Below are positions 27,208 to 36,157 of a DNA stretch of 64,000 nucleotides, in pieces (position 1 is the first letter of the stretch; each line of letters opens with the position of its first letter). The DNA is from Paractinoplanes durhamensis (lineage in GTDB: Bacteria; Actinomycetota; Actinomycetes; Mycobacteriales; Micromonosporaceae), in contig NZ_BOML01000040.1 of the NCBI RefSeq assembly GCF_016862175.1, forward strand, positions 124,001-188,000, read 5' to 3'. Under the pieces are notes generated by a model. It was not told the DNA's origin. It made no database searches and saw only the letters and a list, made by a program, of their open reading frames with translations. Both the position numbers and the translations under genes were made by a program.

Positions 27208-28629
27208 ATGTTCGAAGCGTTGCCCGAGCAGGGCGTCCCCGGTGCGCAGATCCTCGACGAGCTGCGTGAGCTCCGCCGGGCCGACCTGCCCACGCACGGT
27301 GGCCGCCTGTTCGCCTACGTCTACGACCCCGCCCTCGACGGCCTCGACGAGCTGGCCCAGGCTGCCTACGCGATCTCGGCGCACGTCAACGGCCTCGACC
27401 CGACCGCCTTTCCGTCGCTGCTGGCGATGGAGAACGCGCTGGTCGGCGCCGCGGCCCGGCTGCTGGGCGGCGACCAGGAGACGGTCGGCAGCGTCACCAG
27501 CGGCGGCACCGAGTCGCTGATCCTGGCGGTCAAGGCGGCCCGCGACAGCCGTCCCGAGCCGGCCACCCCGCGCCTGGTGATCCCGTCCACCGCGCACGCC
27601 GCGTTCGCCAAGGCCGCGCACTACCTGCGGGTGGCGCTCGACGTGGTGCCGGTCGGCGCCGACCTGCGCGCCGACCCGGCCGCCATGGCCGCCGCGATCA
27701 CCGCCGACACGGTGCTGGTGGTGGCGTCCGCGCCGTCCTACGCGCACGGCGTGGTCGATCCGATCCCGCAGCTGGCCGCGATCGCCGCCGAGCGCGGCGT
27801 GCGCTTCCACGTGGACGCCTGCTTCGGTGGCTGGGTCCTGCCCTACCTTCGCCGGCTCGGGGCCGACCTGCCGCCGTTCGACCTGTCCGTTCCCGGCGTC
27901 ACCAGCATCTCGGTCGACCTGCACAAATACGCCTACGCCCCGAAGGGTGTCTCGGTCCTGCTGCACCGCACCGAGGAGCTGCGCCGCCCGCAATACTTCG
28001 CGTTCGCCGGCTGGCCGGGCTACACGATGATCAACCCGATCGTGTCCTCCACCCGCTCCGGCGGCCCGATCGCCGGTGCGCTGGCCACGATGCGCCACAT
28101 CGGCGACGCCGGCTACCTGGAGCTGGCCCGCAGCACCCGGGAGGCGGTCGGGGTCCTGGCCGCGGCGGTCACCGAGACCGACGGGGTCAGCCTCTTCGCC
28201 CCGCCGGAGACCAGCGTGGTGTGCCTGACCGCGGAAGATCCGTTCGTGCTGGCCGACGAGCTGGCCGCCCGCGGCTGGCACACGCAGCCGCAGATGTCGT
28301 TCGGCGACCTGCCCGCCACGATTCACCTGACCGTGACGGCGGCGATCGCGCCCACCGCCAAGGAGTTCGCCGCCGACCTGGCCGCCGCCGTGGCCGCGAC
28401 CCGAGAGCGCGGCCCGGCACCGGTGCTCGACCTGACCGGCCTCACTCCCGAGATGATCACGCCGGACCTGGTGGCCGGCCTGGCCGAGGGCCTCGGCCTG
28501 GGCGGCGGCGACTTCAGCCGGATGGCCGCGGTCAACTCGCTGCTCGACACCGTCCCGCCGGCCGTGCGCGAGGCGCTGCTGACCAGCTTCCTCAGCCTGC
28601 TGCAGCGTCCGGCGAAGACCACAGAGTAG
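27208..28629 (+). CDS. PLP-dependent decarboxylase / sphingosine-1-phosphate-lyase-like protein
   Basis: A 473-residue fold-type I PLP enzyme of the group II decarboxylase superfamily. The cofactor lysine is Lys240 in VDLHKYAYAPKG, and Asp203 in HVDACFGG holds the pyridine nitrogen. The pattern SGGTESLILAVKAAR (98-112) binds phosphate. It looks closest to sphingosine-1-phosphate-lyase/glutamate-decarboxylase-like bacterial proteins; the substrate is not predictable. A -10 (TACCGT, 27196-27201) sits six bases before ATG 27208, so the mRNA is probably leaderless. It ends two bases before the nuoB -10 begins to be used. Confidence 0.85.
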   Translation: MFEALPEQGVPGAQILDELRELRRADLPTHGGRLFAYVYDPALDGLDELAQAAYAISAHVNGLDPTAFPSLLAMENALVGAAARLLGGDQETVGSVTSGGTESLILAVKAARDSRPEPATPRLVIPSTAHAAFAKAAHYLRVALDVVPVGADLRADPAAMAAAITADTVLVVASAPSYAHGVVDPIPQLAAIAAERGVRFHVDACFGGWVLPYLRRLGADLPPFDLSVPGVTSISVDLHKYAYAPKGVSVLLHRTEELRRPQYFAFAGWPGYTMINPIVSSTRSGGPIAGALATMRHIGDAGYLELARSTREAVGVLAAAVTETDGVSLFAPPETSVVCLTAEDPFVLADELAARGWHTQPQMSFGDLPATIHLTVTAAIAPTAKEFAADLAAAVAATRERGPAPVLDLTGLTPEMITPDLVAGLAEGLGLGGGDFSRMAAVNSLLDTVPPAVREALLTSFLSLLQRPAKTTE

Positions 28630-28639
28630 GTTGACGACG
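28627..28639 (+). promoter_or_regulatory. Leaderless promoter element of nuoB
   Basis: TAGGTT (28627-28632) is a -10 match, followed by six bases and the GTG of nuoB. Its first three bases are also the stop codon of the upstream decarboxylase gene. No consensus -35 is evident. Confidence 0.5.
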
Positions 28640-29208
28640 TGGCCGGTCTGCCAGGAGTGCTCGGGGAGCCCATCCGGTTCGTTCTGAACTGGGGGAGGCG
28701 CTATTCGCTCTGGGTGTTCAACTTCGGGCTGGCGTGCTGCGCGATCGAGTTCATCGCGTCCAGCATGAGCCGGCACGACTTCATGCGCCTCGGGGTGATC
28801 CCGTTCGCGCACGGCCCCCGCCAGGCCGACCTCATGGTCGTCTCCGGCACGGTCACCGACAAGATGGCCCCGGCCATCAAGCGGCTCTACGACCAGATGC
28901 CCGAGCCGAAATACGTGATCTCGTTCGGCTCCTGCTCCAATTGCGGCGGCCCCTACTGGGATTCCTATTCGGTGACCAAGGGCGTCGACCAGCTCATCCC
29001 GGTCGACGTCTACGTGCCCGGCTGCCCGCCCCGCCCGGAGGCGTTGCTGCACGGCATCCTGCGCCTCCAGGAGAAGATCGCGGCCGAGCAGTCCGGGCCC
29101 GGCGGAGTGTCGCGCCCCGATCCACTGGCCGCCATCGGAAGCCGGCCGCGCGACGCTTCCTCTCTGACTGCCCCGATGGTCACTCCGCCGATGGTCGCCG
29201 CCGACTAG
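28639..29208 (+). CDS. nuoB: NADH-quinone oxidoreductase subunit B
   Basis: A 189-residue subunit that carries cluster N2, the last iron-sulfur centre before quinone. All ligands are present: Cys33-Cys34 in the ACC motif, Cys99 in GSC, and Cys129 in VPGCPPRPE; Cys102 is an extra. A ~40-residue Pro/Ser tail follows the core. GTG is the start, six bases after a -10. It opens a partial complex I cluster but is separated from nuoC by a DUF2252 gene, and neither nuoA nor nuoD is nearby. Confidence 0.95.
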   Translation: MAGLPGVLGEPIRFVLNWGRRYSLWVFNFGLACCAIEFIASSMSRHDFMRLGVIPFAHGPRQADLMVVSGTVTDKMAPAIKRLYDQMPEPKYVISFGSCSNCGGPYWDSYSVTKGVDQLIPVDVYVPGCPPRPEALLHGILRLQEKIAAEQSGPGGVSRPDPLAAIGSRPRDASSLTAPMVTPPMVAAD

Positions 29209-29218
29209 TCTGCGCGTT

Positions 29219-30514
29219 ATGAGCCCTCGCGCGGATTTCATCATCGACGTTCTCACCAGGGAATTCGGCGAGCTGATGGCGCTCGATCCGGCCGCCTTCC
29301 GCCGCAAGTTCCGCAAGATGGCGGCGTCGCCGTTCGCCTTCTACCGGGGCAGCGCCTCGCTCTTCTACGCCGACCTGACGAGTGCGTTCCAGGACGACAG
29401 CTTCCTCGACGCGCGGACCAGCCGGGTGTGGATCCACGGCGACCTGCACGCGGAGAATTTCGGCACCTACATGAATTCGTCCGGCGTCCTGGTCTTCAAC
29501 GTCAACGACTTCGACGAGGCGTATGTCGGGCCCTTCTCCTGGGACCTCAAGCGCTTCGCCGCCAGCCTCGCCCTGATCGGCTATTCGAAGGCGCTCTCCG
29601 ACGACAACATCAGCACGCTGGTCCGGGCGTTCGCCCAGTCCTACCTGATCGAGCTGCGGGCGATCGCGGCCGGCGGCGACGACGCGATCGGCTCGATCAC
29701 CCTCGACACGGCGGACGGCGTGCTGCGCCGCGTGCTGCAGGAGGCACGCCTCAACACCCGGGTCGACCTGCTCGCCGGCCAGACCACGATCGATGACTAC
29801 GAGCGCCGGTTCTCGCTGGGCGACGGCGTCTACGAGGTCGACGAGGTGACCTCGTCGCTGGTGGAGGCCGCGTTCACCGACTATCTGGGCACCCTGCCCG
29901 AGGCGAGCCGCCCGGTGTCCACCACCATCAAGGACATCAAGCTGCGCAAGGGCGTGGGCATCGGCTCGGCCGGCCTGCCGTCCTACAACATGCTGCTCGA
30001 GGGCCACACCCAGGCCCTGGAGAATGACGTGATCATCTACATGAAGCAGGCGCAGGTGCCGGCCGTGGCCCGGTGGATCGACGACGACCGGGTGAAGGCG
30101 CACTTCAAGCACCAGGGCCACCGCACCGCCGAGTCGCAGCACGCCCTGCAGGCGCACGCCGACCCGTGGGTCGGCTACACCACGCTCAACGGCATCGGCC
30201 AGCTGGTCGCGGAGGTCTCACCGTATGCCGCCGACCTCGACTGGGCCGACGTCAACGAGCCCGACGAGCTGCTCGGCGTGATCACCGACCTGGGCCGCGC
30301 GGTCGCCCGGATGCATTCGGTCGCCGACGACGAGTCCAGCCACGATCTGGTCGACTTCTCCACCGAGGAGGCCATCGCCGCGGCCGTCGACAAGGACGAG
30401 AAGGGCTTCGTCGAGCACCTGGTCGAGTTCGCCCACCGCTACGGCGACCAGGCCCGCGAGGACCACCAGGACTTCGTCGACCTGTTCCGCAACGGACGGC
30501 TGCCCGGCCTCTGA
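29219..30514 (+). CDS. DUF2252 protein (kinase-like fold) inside the nuo cluster
   Basis: A 431-residue DUF2252 protein. WIHGDLHAENFG and FNVNDFDEAYVGPFSWDLKR are the catalytic-loop (HGDxHxxN) and metal-binding (DFD) motifs of aminoglycoside-phosphotransferase-like kinases, so ATP-dependent phosphorylation of a small molecule is plausible. The target is unknown. It lies between nuoB and nuoC on the same strand, which is not part of known complex I. A -10 (TAGTCT) seven bases before the ATG suggests its own leaderless transcript. Confidence 0.82.
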   Translation: MSPRADFIIDVLTREFGELMALDPAAFRRKFRKMAASPFAFYRGSASLFYADLTSAFQDDSFLDARTSRVWIHGDLHAENFGTYMNSSGVLVFNVNDFDEAYVGPFSWDLKRFAASLALIGYSKALSDDNISTLVRAFAQSYLIELRAIAAGGDDAIGSITLDTADGVLRRVLQEARLNTRVDLLAGQTTIDDYERRFSLGDGVYEVDEVTSSLVEAAFTDYLGTLPEASRPVSTTIKDIKLRKGVGIGSAGLPSYNMLLEGHTQALENDVIIYMKQAQVPAVARWIDDDRVKAHFKHQGHRTAESQHALQAHADPWVGYTTLNGIGQLVAEVSPYAADLDWADVNEPDELLGVITDLGRAVARMHSVADDESSHDLVDFSTEEAIAAAVDKDEKGFVEHLVEFAHRYGDQAREDHQDFVDLFRNGRLPGL

Positions 30515-30536
30515 TCGGGAAAAGGCCGGAAAACCA

Positions 30537-30549
30537 TAGGATGACGCCA
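30537..30549 (+). promoter_or_regulatory. Leaderless promoter element of nuoC
   Basis: TAGGAT (30537-30542), then six bases and the ATG of nuoC. There is no ribosome-binding site, consistent with transcription starting at the start codon. Confidence 0.5.
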
Positions 30550-31166
30550 TGACGCCCGAAGAGGTCGGCGAACGCCTGGTCACGCTCATGGCGGACTACC
30601 AGCCGGACGCCCCGGACATGGAGGACGCGACCGCGTCCGTCTCCGGTGGCGGCCCCGGCCACGAGCGCGCCGTCGTCGACGTGCCGGTCGCCCGCTGGTG
30701 GGAGGCGATCGGCACGGCGAAGCACAACGGCGCGCTGGGCTGCGACTTCTTCGACTGGCTGTCCGCCGTCGACGAGCTGGAGGAGGGCTTCTCCGTCCTC
30801 TGCCACCTCTACTCGACTCGCCGCAAGCACTCGCTGCTGCTGCGCACCCGGGTCCCTCGGGAGGACCCGGTGGTCGAGTCGGTGGTCGAGCTGTTCCCCG
30901 GCGCCACCTGGCACGAGCGCGAGACGTTCGAGATGTTCGGGATCACCTTCGCCCGCCACCCCGACCTGAAGCCGCTGCTGCTGCCGCCCGGTTTCGAGGG
31001 CCACCCGCTGCGCAAGGAGTTCGTCCTGGCCGCCCGGGTCGCCAAGGCCTGGCCGGGCGCGAAGGAGCCGGGCGAGTCGGAGGCGGGCACGGCCAAGCGG
31101 GCCCCGATGCGGCCGCCCGGCGTGCCCGATCCGGCCGAGTGGGGCCCGCGGGCGGGGGACAAGTAA
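30549..31166 (+). CDS. nuoC: NADH-quinone oxidoreductase subunit C
   Basis: A 205-residue 30-kDa-type subunit of the peripheral arm. The signature WHERETFEMFGITFARHPDLKPLLLP is present with the family's acidic and aromatic residues. A Pro/Glu tail of about 45 residues follows. It is NuoC alone, not fused to NuoD. Its stop overlaps the nuoH start (TAATG). NuoC normally docks NuoD, which is missing from the locus. Confidence 0.93.
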   Translation: MTPEEVGERLVTLMADYQPDAPDMEDATASVSGGGPGHERAVVDVPVARWWEAIGTAKHNGALGCDFFDWLSAVDELEEGFSVLCHLYSTRRKHSLLLRTRVPREDPVVESVVELFPGATWHERETFEMFGITFARHPDLKPLLLPPGFEGHPLRKEFVLAARVAKAWPGAKEPGESEAGTAKRAPMRPPGVPDPAEWGPRAGDK

Positions 31167-32122
31167 TGCCGCTCTGGCTCGACCTGACCATCCGGGTGGT
31201 TGCCGTGGTGGTCGGCTTCCTCACTCTCCCGCTCATCGTCGGCCAGGCCGAGCACAAGGTGATGGCGCACATGCAGGGGCGCCTCGGCCCGATGTATGCG
31301 GGCGGTTACCACGGCTGGGCGCAGCTGGTCGCCGACGGCGTGAAGTTCGTCCAGAAAGAGGACATCGCCCCGCGCGACGCCGATCGCCGGGTCTTCCGCC
31401 TGGCGCCGCTGGTCGCGCTCTTCCCCTACCTGCTGGTGCTCCTGGCCATCCCGCTGGGCCCCGACCTGGTCGCCCAGCCGCTGGATGTGGGCCTGTTCTT
31501 CGTGCTCGCCGTCCTCGGCGTGGGCGTGCTCGCCGTGCTGATGTCGGCGTGGGCGAGCGCCAACAAATACAGCCTGCTCGGCGGCCTGCGCGGCGCGGCC
31601 CAGCTGCTCGGCTACGAACTGCCGCTGGTGCTGGCCGCGGCGAGCGTCGCGATGGCGGCCGGCACGCTGAGCCTGCCCGGCATCGTCGAGGCGTGGAAGC
31701 CCTGGTGGCTGCTCTGGCAGGCACCGGCCGCGATCATCTTCTTCATCGCCGGCCTGGCCGAGATCCGCCGCCCCCCGTTCGACATGCCGATCGCGGATTC
31801 GGAGCTGGTCTTCGGCTACATGACCGAATACACCGGGCTGCGTTTCGCGTTCTTCCTGCTCGCCGAATATGTCGGCATCATCGTGATCGCCGCCCTGACC
31901 ACGGTCCTGTTCCTGGGCGGCTGGCACGGCCCGCTGTCCGACCAACTCGGCTGGCTGTGGACCCTGCTGAAGATCTTCGCGCTGTCCTTCGTGATCATCT
32001 GGCTGCGGGTGACCTACCCCCGGCTGCGCGAGGATCAGCTGCAGCGTCTCTGCTGGCTGGTCCTGGTGCCGTTGGCGCTGGCTCAGTTGGTATTGACCGC
32101 CGCGGTAAAGATCGCGACGTAG
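31166..32122 (+). CDS. nuoH: NADH-quinone oxidoreductase subunit H
   Basis: A 318-residue, eight-segment membrane subunit that forms part of the quinone cavity and couples reduction to proton pumping. QLLGYELPL and AEIRRPPFDMP...SELVFGYMTEY are the conserved NuoH blocks. It is coupled to nuoC by a one-base overlap. A 17-bp inverted repeat starts right at its stop codon, separating it from nuoI. Confidence 0.95.
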   Translation: MPLWLDLTIRVVAVVVGFLTLPLIVGQAEHKVMAHMQGRLGPMYAGGYHGWAQLVADGVKFVQKEDIAPRDADRRVFRLAPLVALFPYLLVLLAIPLGPDLVAQPLDVGLFFVLAVLGVGVLAVLMSAWASANKYSLLGGLRGAAQLLGYELPLVLAAASVAMAAGTLSLPGIVEAWKPWWLLWQAPAAIIFFIAGLAEIRRPPFDMPIADSELVFGYMTEYTGLRFAFFLLAEYVGIIVIAALTTVLFLGGWHGPLSDQLGWLWTLLKIFALSFVIIWLRVTYPRLREDQLQRLCWLVLVPLALAQLVLTAAVKIAT

Positions 32123-32204
32123 TGAGGGTTGTTCAGGACGGTTGAGACCATCCCGTTCACCCGACGGCAGCCTGCAACTCAAGGTAGGTCCTGAATAACC
32201 CTCA
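32123..32204. repeat. Long inverted repeat between nuoH and nuoI
   Basis: TGAGGGTTGTTCAGGAC (32123-32139) and GTCCTGAATAACCCTCA (32188-32204) are inverted copies matching at 16 of 17 positions, separated by 48 bp with further partial pairing. The left arm begins at the base after the nuoH stop. It could be a transcript hairpin or a MITE-like remnant; no target-site duplication is evident. A second G/C hairpin (32210-32237) follows. Confidence 0.65.
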
Positions 32205-32257
32205 ATCCGCGGGGGTGTGCTCGCATCAAAACCCCCGACGGGGCAGGATGTGCGTTT

Positions 32258-32893
32258 GTGACTGATGACGGGGAGCGGGGCACGCCGGGTAAAGGGCTGG
32301 TGCAGGGGCTCGCCGTCACCCTCAAGACGATGACCAAACGGTCGACCACCCGGCAATATCCGGACGTCGAGCCGGAACTCCCGCCGCGCAGCCGAGGCGT
32401 GATCGCGCTGCTCGAGGAGAACTGCACGGTCTGCATGCTCTGCGCGCGCGAATGCCCCGACTGGTGCATCTACATCGATTCGCACAAGGAAGAGGTCGTC
32501 GTTCCGGGCGCCGCCCGCGCGCGGCAGCGAAACGTCCTCGACCGCTTCGACATCGACTTCTCGCTCTGCATGTACTGCGGCATCTGCATCGAGGTCTGCC
32601 CGTTCGACGCGCTGCACTGGACGCCCGAGTTCGAATACGCCGAGACCGACGTGCTCGATCTGCTGCACGACAAAAATCGGCTGGGTGAGTGGATGCGCAC
32701 GGTGCCTCCGCCGCCGGCTCACGACGTGCTCGGCGAACCTTCGAAGGAGGAGGCGACGGCCGCGCGGAAAGCTGCGGGTCCGGGGGCGGCAACTGCGGCG
32801 AAGACGAATGTACGCCGAGCCTCTCCGACAACCGCAGAACGACCGAACCGCGCTGCTCAAGCCCAGCCCGAACCCCCGGAGCAACCGCAGTGA
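32258..32893 (+). CDS. nuoI: NADH-quinone oxidoreductase subunit I
   Basis: A 211-residue 23-kDa-type ferredoxin subunit. Its two [4Fe-4S] sites (N6a/N6b) are complete: Cys56, 59, 62, 66 and Cys104, 107, 110, 114. An Ala/Pro-rich tail of about 60 residues is added. GTG is the start; a -10-like CAGGAT lies eight bases upstream. The frame overlaps nuoJ by four bases (GTGA). It starts the second part of the cluster after the inverted repeat. Confidence 0.95.
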   Translation: MTDDGERGTPGKGLVQGLAVTLKTMTKRSTTRQYPDVEPELPPRSRGVIALLEENCTVCMLCARECPDWCIYIDSHKEEVVVPGAARARQRNVLDRFDIDFSLCMYCGICIEVCPFDALHWTPEFEYAETDVLDLLHDKNRLGEWMRTVPPPPAHDVLGEPSKEEATAARKAAGPGAATAAKTNVRRASPTTAERPNRAAQAQPEPPEQPQ

Positions 32894-33876
32894 CCGTGGC
32901 GGACGCGCTGCTGCTGGCGCTCGGTCTGATCGCGGTCGGTTCCGGCGCGCTCGTGGTCACCAGCAGCCACCTGGTCCGGGCCGGCTTCTACCTGGTGGTG
33001 AGCCTGGGCGCGATCGCCGGTCTCTACCTGGTGATGGGCGCCGAGCTGGTCGCCTGGGTGCAGGTGCTGGTCTACGTGGGCGCCGTGGTCGTGCTGCTGC
33101 TGTTCGCGGTGATGCTGACCCGGGCCCCGATCGGCCCGTCGGATGACCTGGACCGGCCGAAGGCCCCGGCCGTGATCATCGGCGCCGGTGTCGGCTTCGG
33201 ACTGACCGCGCTGCTGGCCGACGCGTTCCGCTGGACCGAGTTCGAGCTGCCCCCGCCCGGCAACGCCGAGCGGGTCGGCGAGCAGGTCTTCGGCGCCTGG
33301 GTGCTGCCGTTCGAGGTGCTGTCGATCCTGCTGCTGGCCGCCCTGATCGGCGCGATCGTGCTGTCCCGCCCCGACCTGGGCGCCCGCGTCGACCCGTCGG
33401 CGCCGGAGCCGGCCCCGCCGCCGGACCCGGTCGACGAGTCGGCCGAGGTGGTGGCCCGCCTGGAGCGGATCGCCGCCCGCCAGGCCGCCGCGCAGGCCCG
33501 GGTGCGGCAGGCCCGCGCCGACCAGGAGGCGGCCGAGGCAGCGGCGAACGCGCCGGCCCCCGAGCCCGAGCCGGAGGACCCGCGCCGGCGGGCGGCCCAC
33601 AACCTCATCTTCGAGGCCCACGACGCCCGGCCGAAGATCGGCGAGCCGGGCCAGGCCGAGGTCATCGACTCGCGGATCATTCCCGGCGAGAGCGTGGTGG
33701 AGAGCGAGGAGCCGATCGAGCGCCCCGCGCGGCAGCAACCGGCCATCGAGGGCAACGTCGTCGAGGGCGAGTTGGTCGAGGACAAGCCGGCCGCCGCCCG
33801 GCCGGACAAATCGGGCATCGAGGGTCACGCGGACCGCCTGGCACTCCCGGCGAGTGACGACGAGAAGGAGCAGTGA
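32890..33876 (+). CDS. nuoJ: NADH-quinone oxidoreductase subunit J with long C-terminal extension
   Basis: A 328-residue protein. The first ~160 residues are a normal five-segment NuoJ, including the pi-bulge region [20 protein letters not shown]. The remaining ~168 residues are soluble, charged and Pro/Ala-rich, with a likely coiled-coil ([20 protein letters not shown]). E. coli NuoJ is about 184 residues, so this doubles the subunit. The extension faces the cytoplasm if topology is normal. GTG 32890 overlaps the nuoI stop. Confidence 0.93.
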   Translation: MTVADALLLALGLIAVGSGALVVTSSHLVRAGFYLVVSLGAIAGLYLVMGAELVAWVQVLVYVGAVVVLLLFAVMLTRAPIGPSDDLDRPKAPAVIIGAGVGFGLTALLADAFRWTEFELPPPGNAERVGEQVFGAWVLPFEVLSILLLAALIGAIVLSRPDLGARVDPSAPEPAPPPDPVDESAEVVARLERIAARQAAAQARVRQARADQEAAEAAANAPAPEPEPEDPRRRAAHNLIFEAHDARPKIGEPGQAEVIDSRIIPGESVVESEEPIERPARQQPAIEGNVVEGELVEDKPAAARPDKSGIEGHADRLALPASDDEKEQ

Positions 33877-34250
33877 TGCACGCGGTCATCCCGTACGTCA
33901 TCGCCTCTCTGCTCTTCGCCCTCGGCGTCTACGGCGTCCTGCGCCGGCGCAACGCGATCCTGGTCCTGATGGCGGTCGAGCTGATGCTCAACGCGGTCAA
34001 CCTGATCCTGGTGGCGGCGGACGCGACGGTCCGCTCGGTGCTGGCCGGCGTGCGCCCCGAGGCCTGGGCCTATCCGGTGCCGGAGCCGCGGTCCGGCGCC
34101 ATCTTCGCGCTGTTCATCATCGTGCTGGCCGCCGCCGAGGTGGGCGTCGGCCTGGCGATCGTGTTGCAGTACTACCGCCTGCACCGGGCCGTGAACCTGG
34201 ACGAGGTGGTGCTGGATGAGCACGACCACGAGAAGCAGGTGACGTCGTGA
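33876..34250 (+). CDS. nuoK: NADH-quinone oxidoreductase subunit K
   Basis: A 124-residue, three-segment MrpC-like subunit. Both essential membrane glutamates are present, in VELMLNAVNL and AAAEVGVGLAIVL. A hydrophilic tail of about 20 residues is added. ATG 33876 follows AAGGAG; a GTG codon immediately before it is a weaker option. It overlaps nuoL by four bases. Confidence 0.95.
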   Translation: MHAVIPYVIASLLFALGVYGVLRRRNAILVLMAVELMLNAVNLILVAADATVRSVLAGVRPEAWAYPVPEPRSGAIFALFIIVLAAAEVGVGLAIVLQYYRLHRAVNLDEVVLDEHDHEKQVTS

Positions 34251-36157
34251 CCGCCGCGGCCTTCGGTGCGCTGATCCCGGGCGCACCCCTCCTGCTGGGT
34301 CTCGCCGGTCTGCTGATCCGGCCCGGCGACGATGACGAGCACCACACGCCACGCCGGCTGGCCGCCGGTCTCGGCATCTTCGGCGCCGCCGTCGCACTCG
34401 CCGTGACCGTGGAACTGCTACTCGGCGCGACCATGCCGCTCGCCGCCAACACGCACTGGATCGGCATCGGCGACATCGACGTCACGCTCGGTTTCTCGGC
34501 CGACCTGGCGGCGCTCTACATCGCTCTCGCGGTCGGTGTGGTCGCCCTGTTCGTGCAGATCTACTCGGTGGCCTACCTGCACGACGACCCCCGCTACGCG
34601 CCGTACGCCGCCCAGGTCAGTCTGTTCACCGGCGCGATGCTGCTGGTCGTCACGTCCGGCGACCTGATCGGCATGCTGGTCGGCTGGGAGGTGATGGGCG
34701 CCTGCTCGTACCTGCTGATCGGCCACGACCGCCGGTTGCCCGAGGCGCCGGCCGCCGCGGTGAAGGCGTTCGTGGTCACCCGGGTCGGCGACGTCGGCTT
34801 CCTGCTCGGCATCGCGCTGCTGGCGGTCGACGCCGGCACCACCCGGATCAGCGTGATCCTCACCCACGACTACGGCCACGGCACGCTGACCGCCGCGTTG
34901 CTGCTGGTGCTGGCCGGGGTGGCCGGCAAGAGCGCCCAGTTCCCGCTGCACACCTGGCTGCCCGACGCGATGGCCGGCCCGACCCCGATCTCGGCCCTGA
35001 TCCACGCGGCCACCATGGTCGCGGCCGGCGTCTACGTGGTGTTCCGGCTCTACCCGCTCTACGCGCAGTCGCCGGCCGCGCTGGCCGTGCTGGGCGTCGC
35101 CGCGTCGATCACGATCCTGCTGGGCGCGCTGAGCGCGACCGCGCAGGACGATCTGAAACGGGTGCTGGCCTGGTCGACGGTCAGCCAGATCGGCTACATG
35201 ACCGGCGCGCTGGCCGTGGGTTCGCCGGCCGCCGCCCTGTTCCACCTGCTCACCCACGCCGCGTTCAAGGCGCTGCTGTTCCTCGCGGCCGGCGCGGTGA
35301 TCCACGCGGTGGGCACCAACTACCTGTCCCGGATGGGCGGCTTGCGCGAGCACATGCCGATCACGTTCTGGTCGTTCGTGGTCGGGCTCGGCGCGCTGGC
35401 CGGGCTGCCGCCGTTGGCCGGCTTCTGGTCGAAGGAGAACGTGCTGGCCGCGGCCGCGCACGCCACCGACGGCAGCGGTCCGGCCCCGGTCTGGGTGGCC
35501 TGGTTGGTGTGGGTGGCCGCGCTGTTCGCGGTGGCGATCACCGCCTGGTATGCGACCCGTCTCCTCCTCTGCGCGTTCTTCGGCATCTCCCGCGCACACG
35601 GCCCGGACGGCCCGGACTGGGAGGTCGGCTTCGACGACGCCCAATACACCCCGCCGCACGCCCCGCACGACCCACCCGGCCTGATGCGCTGGCCGATCCT
35701 GCTGCTCGCGATCCCGGCCGCGCTGCTCGGCCTGGCCGCCTACGCCCCCGGCTTCCGACAGGCTCTTGAGCTGGCGGACCCGCACCTGGGCGTGGCCGTG
35801 GTGCTGCCGCTCGTGCTGCTCGCGCTCGGCGCCGGCTCCGCCTGGTGGCGGTGGCGGGCGGCGCCGGGCACCGACCCGGCCCTGGTGCTCGGCCCGGCCC
35901 GGCCGTTCCTCGCCGCCGGGTTCCGCCTCGACGACGTGCAGAACCGCCTGGTCGTCCGCCCGGTGAAACAGCTCGCCCGGCTGGCCCGCAAGACCGACGA
36001 GCGGGTCGTCGACGCCGCGGTCGAGGGCACCGGCACCGGCACCAGCTGGCTGGGGGAGCTGGTCGCCGAGATGCACCGGATCGCGCTGCCCTGGGCCGCG
36101 CTCATCGTCTTCGCCGGCGCCCTGCTGCTGACCGTCTGGTTCGGAGTCGCCTCGTGA
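34247..36157 (+). CDS. nuoL: NADH-quinone oxidoreductase subunit L
   Basis: A 636-residue antiporter-like subunit with a long lateral helix at its C-terminus. The key residues of the proton channel are kept: Glu in GWEVMGACSYLLIG, Lys in AGKSAQFPLHTWLPDAM, and Lys in LAGFWSKENVLA. It should therefore pump if assembled. GTG overlaps the nuoK stop (GTGA). The loop before the last helices is shortened and Pro/His-rich relative to E. coli. Confidence 0.95.
   Translation: MTAAAFGALIPGAPLLLGLAGLLIRPGDDDEHHTPRRLAAGLGIFGAAVALAVTVELLLGATMPLAANTHWIGIGDIDVTLGFSADLAALYIALAVGVVALFVQIYSVAYLHDDPRYAPYAAQVSLFTGAMLLVVTSGDLIGMLVGWEVMGACSYLLIGHDRRLPEAPAAAVKAFVVTRVGDVGFLLGIALLAVDAGTTRISVILTHDYGHGTLTAALLLVLAGVAGKSAQFPLHTWLPDAMAGPTPISALIHAATMVAAGVYVVFRLYPLYAQSPAALAVLGVAASITILLGALSATAQDDLKRVLAWSTVSQIGYMTGALAVGSPAAALFHLLTHAAFKALLFLAAGAVIHAVGTNYLSRMGGLREHMPITFWSFVVGLGALAGLPPLAGFWSKENVLAAAAHATDGSGPAPVWVAWLVWVAALFAVAITAWYATRLLLCAFFGISRAHGPDGPDWEVGFDDAQYTPPHAPHDPPGLMRWPILLLAIPAALLGLAAYAPGFRQALELADPHLGVAVVLPLVLLALGAGSAWWRWRAAPGTDPALVLGPARPFLAAGFRLDDVQNRLVVRPVKQLARLARKTDERVVDAAVEGTGTGTSWLGELVAEMHRIALPWAALIVFAGALLLTVWFGVAS

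Noticed and set aside
32123-32204. Insertion sequence at the nuoH-nuoI inverted repeat
   Set aside because: There is no transposase and no target duplication, and the 82-bp unit is too small for an IS. Kept only as an inverted repeat or MITE candidate.
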